21,864 bases of DNA from an uncultured Oscillospiraceae bacterium (GTDB taxonomy: Bacteria; Bacillota; Clostridia; Oscillospirales; Ruminococcaceae): contig CAJULF010000044.1 of the NCBI GenBank assembly GCA_910587135.1, forward strand, positions 1 through 21,864. Reading direction: 5' to 3'. Below the pieces are notes generated by a model, which was not told the origin of the DNA, made no database searches, and was given only the letters and a program-made list of their open reading frames with translations. Shown piece after piece: positions 20,872-21,864 of this stretch. Made by a program: the position numbers and the translations under genes. Numbering within the stretch: position 1 is the first letter of the stretch; every line of letters begins with the position of its first letter.

Positions 20872-21055
20872 GCTCTTGTTTTTTGGAGCGCCTTACGGGA
20901 ATTTACCCGCTCTGGCGCAGATGTCGAGGACGCACTGAAAGTGATCCGCGCGTCCCCATAGGAAAAATGGATGGTCTTTATATATAAACCCCATGTGGCA
21001 GGGGATTATTGTAGATAAGACAAAGGATTTCTTTACTTATCAGCCTTTGTGCTTT
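20872..21055. other. Gene-free leader region with several hairpins
   Basis: I see no coding sequence here. Besides TCCAA copy 3 it holds a bulged hairpin (gene-sense GGACG and CACT pairing with AGTG and CGTCC, about 20930-20957), CCCC/GGGG arms around 20988-21004, and two mutually exclusive arm pairs at 21014-21050. AT-rich TTTATATATAAAG around 20977-20989 resembles a -10 region, but no -35 box fits at the right distance. Probably the 5' untranslated leader of the operon that begins at 20859. Confidence 0.4.
20883..20918 (-). ncRNA. Two-stem TCCAA motif, copy 3 (leader of radical SAM/ParB block)
   Basis: In gene sense: outer arm GCGCC, AGA, inner arm GCGGG, loop TAAATT, inner arm CCCGT, AA, outer arm GGCGC, TCCAA. 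The stem sequences differ almost completely from copies 1 and 2, but pairing, the TAA loop start, the AA link and the TCCAA end are kept. It ends 23 nt before the ATG of the 67-aa gene. Confidence 0.55.
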
Positions 21056-21303
21056 TTACAGCATTTCTGACCAATATATTGTCACAACGTCGTAATACTC
21101 TGATTTTGGTTCTATATGGCATACAATCGTATCGCCGATTCCGTTAATTTCTCTGACCTTAAATACTCTGTGATCTGTTGAATTTCAACATCATTTGCAG
21201 AAATATAGAAGTCAATGAAGGCGGGGCGTTCACTATAAAACCAAGCATAAACGCTCCCGATAACGCACACATAACGGCAGCCACAACCGTGATTATTTTT
21301 CCT
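21056..21303 (-). pseudogene. Decayed small membrane-protein gene with two frame changes
   Basis: Three frames carry protein-like pieces in order. First is a hydrophobic segment GKIITVVAAVMCALSGAFML, then YSERPAFIDFYISANDVEIQ in a second frame. REINGIGDTIVCHIEPKSEY, followed by YDVVTIYWSEML and a stop at 21056, is in the third. Together they read like one protein of about 85-100 aa with an N-terminal membrane helix. No clear start codon remains. The shifts fall near GGTTTTAT and near GAAATTCAAC. It could be a real pseudogene or a result of sequencing or assembly errors. Family not recognised. Confidence 0.5.
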
Positions 21304-21454
21304 ATGATAGAGCTATCGGAAAATCTAATAAAAAAACAATAATATAGCCCACTGCAACAAGAGGTCCCAGTACCATAAGCATAAAAGCAAATGTATTTAT
21401 CTCTGTGCAGTCTTTCAAAACGGTTACGTTTTGAAATATCTCCCTGATTGTCAT
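21302..21454 (-). CDS. Small membrane protein (50 aa)
   Basis: 50 aa: a polar start (MTIREIFQNVTVLKDCTE) and one long hydrophobic stretch at about 22-45 (FAFMLMVLGPLVAVGYIIVF), ending FPIALS. The ATG at 21454 has GAGGG 10 nt upstream, a slightly long spacing. It starts 19 nt after the stop of the 129-aa gene and touches the decayed gene, so the three probably formed one small membrane-protein cluster. No family recognised. Confidence 0.6.
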   Translation of the reverse strand: MTIREIFQNVTVLKDCTEINTFAFMLMVLGPLVAVGYIIVFLLDFPIALS

Positions 21455-21473
21455 ACTTATTACACCCTCTCCG

Positions 21474-21863
21474 TTACATTTTCCCGACTTTTCGAATGTT
21501 ACGCACGAACACACTAAGCCAGAGTATAATCAACATTAAAGCAACGATTGGATTCGTGAACACGGATTTAACGATTGAAAAAATTTCTCCCTCCAACCCG
21601 TCGGTCGGACATACAGAAGCCAGCATATTGGGCAGAGCATAGAGCGAAAAAATCGAAACTGCACATGCAATCAACGGACTGAGAACACAAAAGGCCTTCA
21701 TTAAGCACCGTCCGAGTTTTGAACTTTTACAACAGGTATCGACTTCGGTATCGGTCTGACTTTCAGTTTCTGAACTTGGGGGCGAAACAATATTCGTATC
21801 CGCTGCGGTCTTCTTTATCGTTTCTTCCTCGTCCATCAAGTGAATGGGAGTATATTCGCGCAT
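21474..21863 (-). CDS. Two-pass membrane protein (at least 129 aa)
   Basis: At least 129 aa. The ATG at 21863 is one base from the window edge, so the true start could lie further right. Residues 1-45 are hydrophilic, Glu/Thr/Ser-rich. Two hydrophobic segments follow at about 55-80 (AFCVLSPLIACAVSIFSLYA) and 102-120 (PIVALMLIILWLSVFV), with a basic end (RNIRKVGKM). Not recognised. Confidence 0.65.
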   Translation of the reverse strand: MREYTPIHLMDEEETIKKTAADTNIVSPPSSETESQTDTEVDTCCKSSKLGRCLMKAFCVLSPLIACAVSIFSLYALPNMLASVCPTDGLEGEIFSIVKSVFTNPIVALMLIILWLSVFVRNIRKVGKM

Positions 21864-21864
21864 T

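Noticed and set aside
20975..20990. TTTATATATAAAG as the -10 box of an operon promoter
   Set aside because: No -35-like hexamer at 16-18 bp. AT-rich by chance is equally likely.
21014..21050. An H-type pseudoknot from the crossing arms
   Set aside because: Zero bases would have to cross a 7-bp stem, which is not sterically reasonable. Treated as alternative hairpins instead.

Overview
The window carries about 22 kb of a conjugative element (an integrative conjugative element or conjugative plasmid) from a gut-type Firmicute, most likely Oscillospiraceae/Ruminococcus-like. Supporting signs are strong AAGGAGG ribosome binding sites, Thr/Pro-rich surface proteins, a MobL-type relaxase, a DUF3991/TOPRIM primase-like protein and a giant ArdC-like/methylase/SNF2-like protein of the kind found in Tn1549-like clostridial elements. 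Every gene I can support is on the minus strand, so the biological reading order runs from right (21.9 kb) to left (1). No integrase, ParA, T4SS ATPase, rRNA, tRNA or CRISPR array is visible.

Layout in reading order. 21.86-20.87 kb: two small membrane-protein genes, a decayed gene, and a structured gene-free stretch. 20.86-18.59 kb: a 67-aa protein, a radical SAM protein, a ParB-like protein and an overlapping 39-aa membrane peptide. 18.57-10.56 kb: a 2671-aa multidomain protein, with a second 148-aa TnpV-like gene nested in another frame behind its own Shine-Dalgarno. 10.5-8.09 kb: a DUF3849 protein and two uncharacterised acidic proteins. 7.94-4.03 kb: a MobL relaxase with Sel1 repeats, a Thr-rich lipoprotein and the TOPRIM protein. 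4.03-3.84 kb: a dense inverted-repeat array that looks like oriT. 3.84-2.09 kb: a ribbon-helix-helix protein and three membrane proteins. 2.0-0 kb: a clear sigma-A-type promoter, a membrane-anchored Thr/Pro-rich protein, a terminator, a coiled-coil membrane protein and the start of a secreted protein.

The most unusual content is RNA-like structure. Eleven copies of a 23-nt hairpin lie between the genes, plus one inside the giant gene. Its substitutions give G-U wobbles only in the gene-sense strand, so it probably works as RNA. A second, different 34-36-nt two-stem motif ending in TCCAA occurs three times, before the surface protein, the relaxase and the radical SAM/ParB block, with compensatory base changes. 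Four proteins (TOPRIM protein, relaxase, a 119-aa protein and the giant protein) end in a similar acidic or polar tail finishing in AEM or PEM, possibly a shared transfer signal.

Together the genes describe the DNA-processing half of a conjugation module: oriT, accessory DNA-binding protein, relaxase, primase-like protein, helicase/methylase and ParB. Surface or membrane proteins sit at both ends, and the secretion channel is presumably outside the window.
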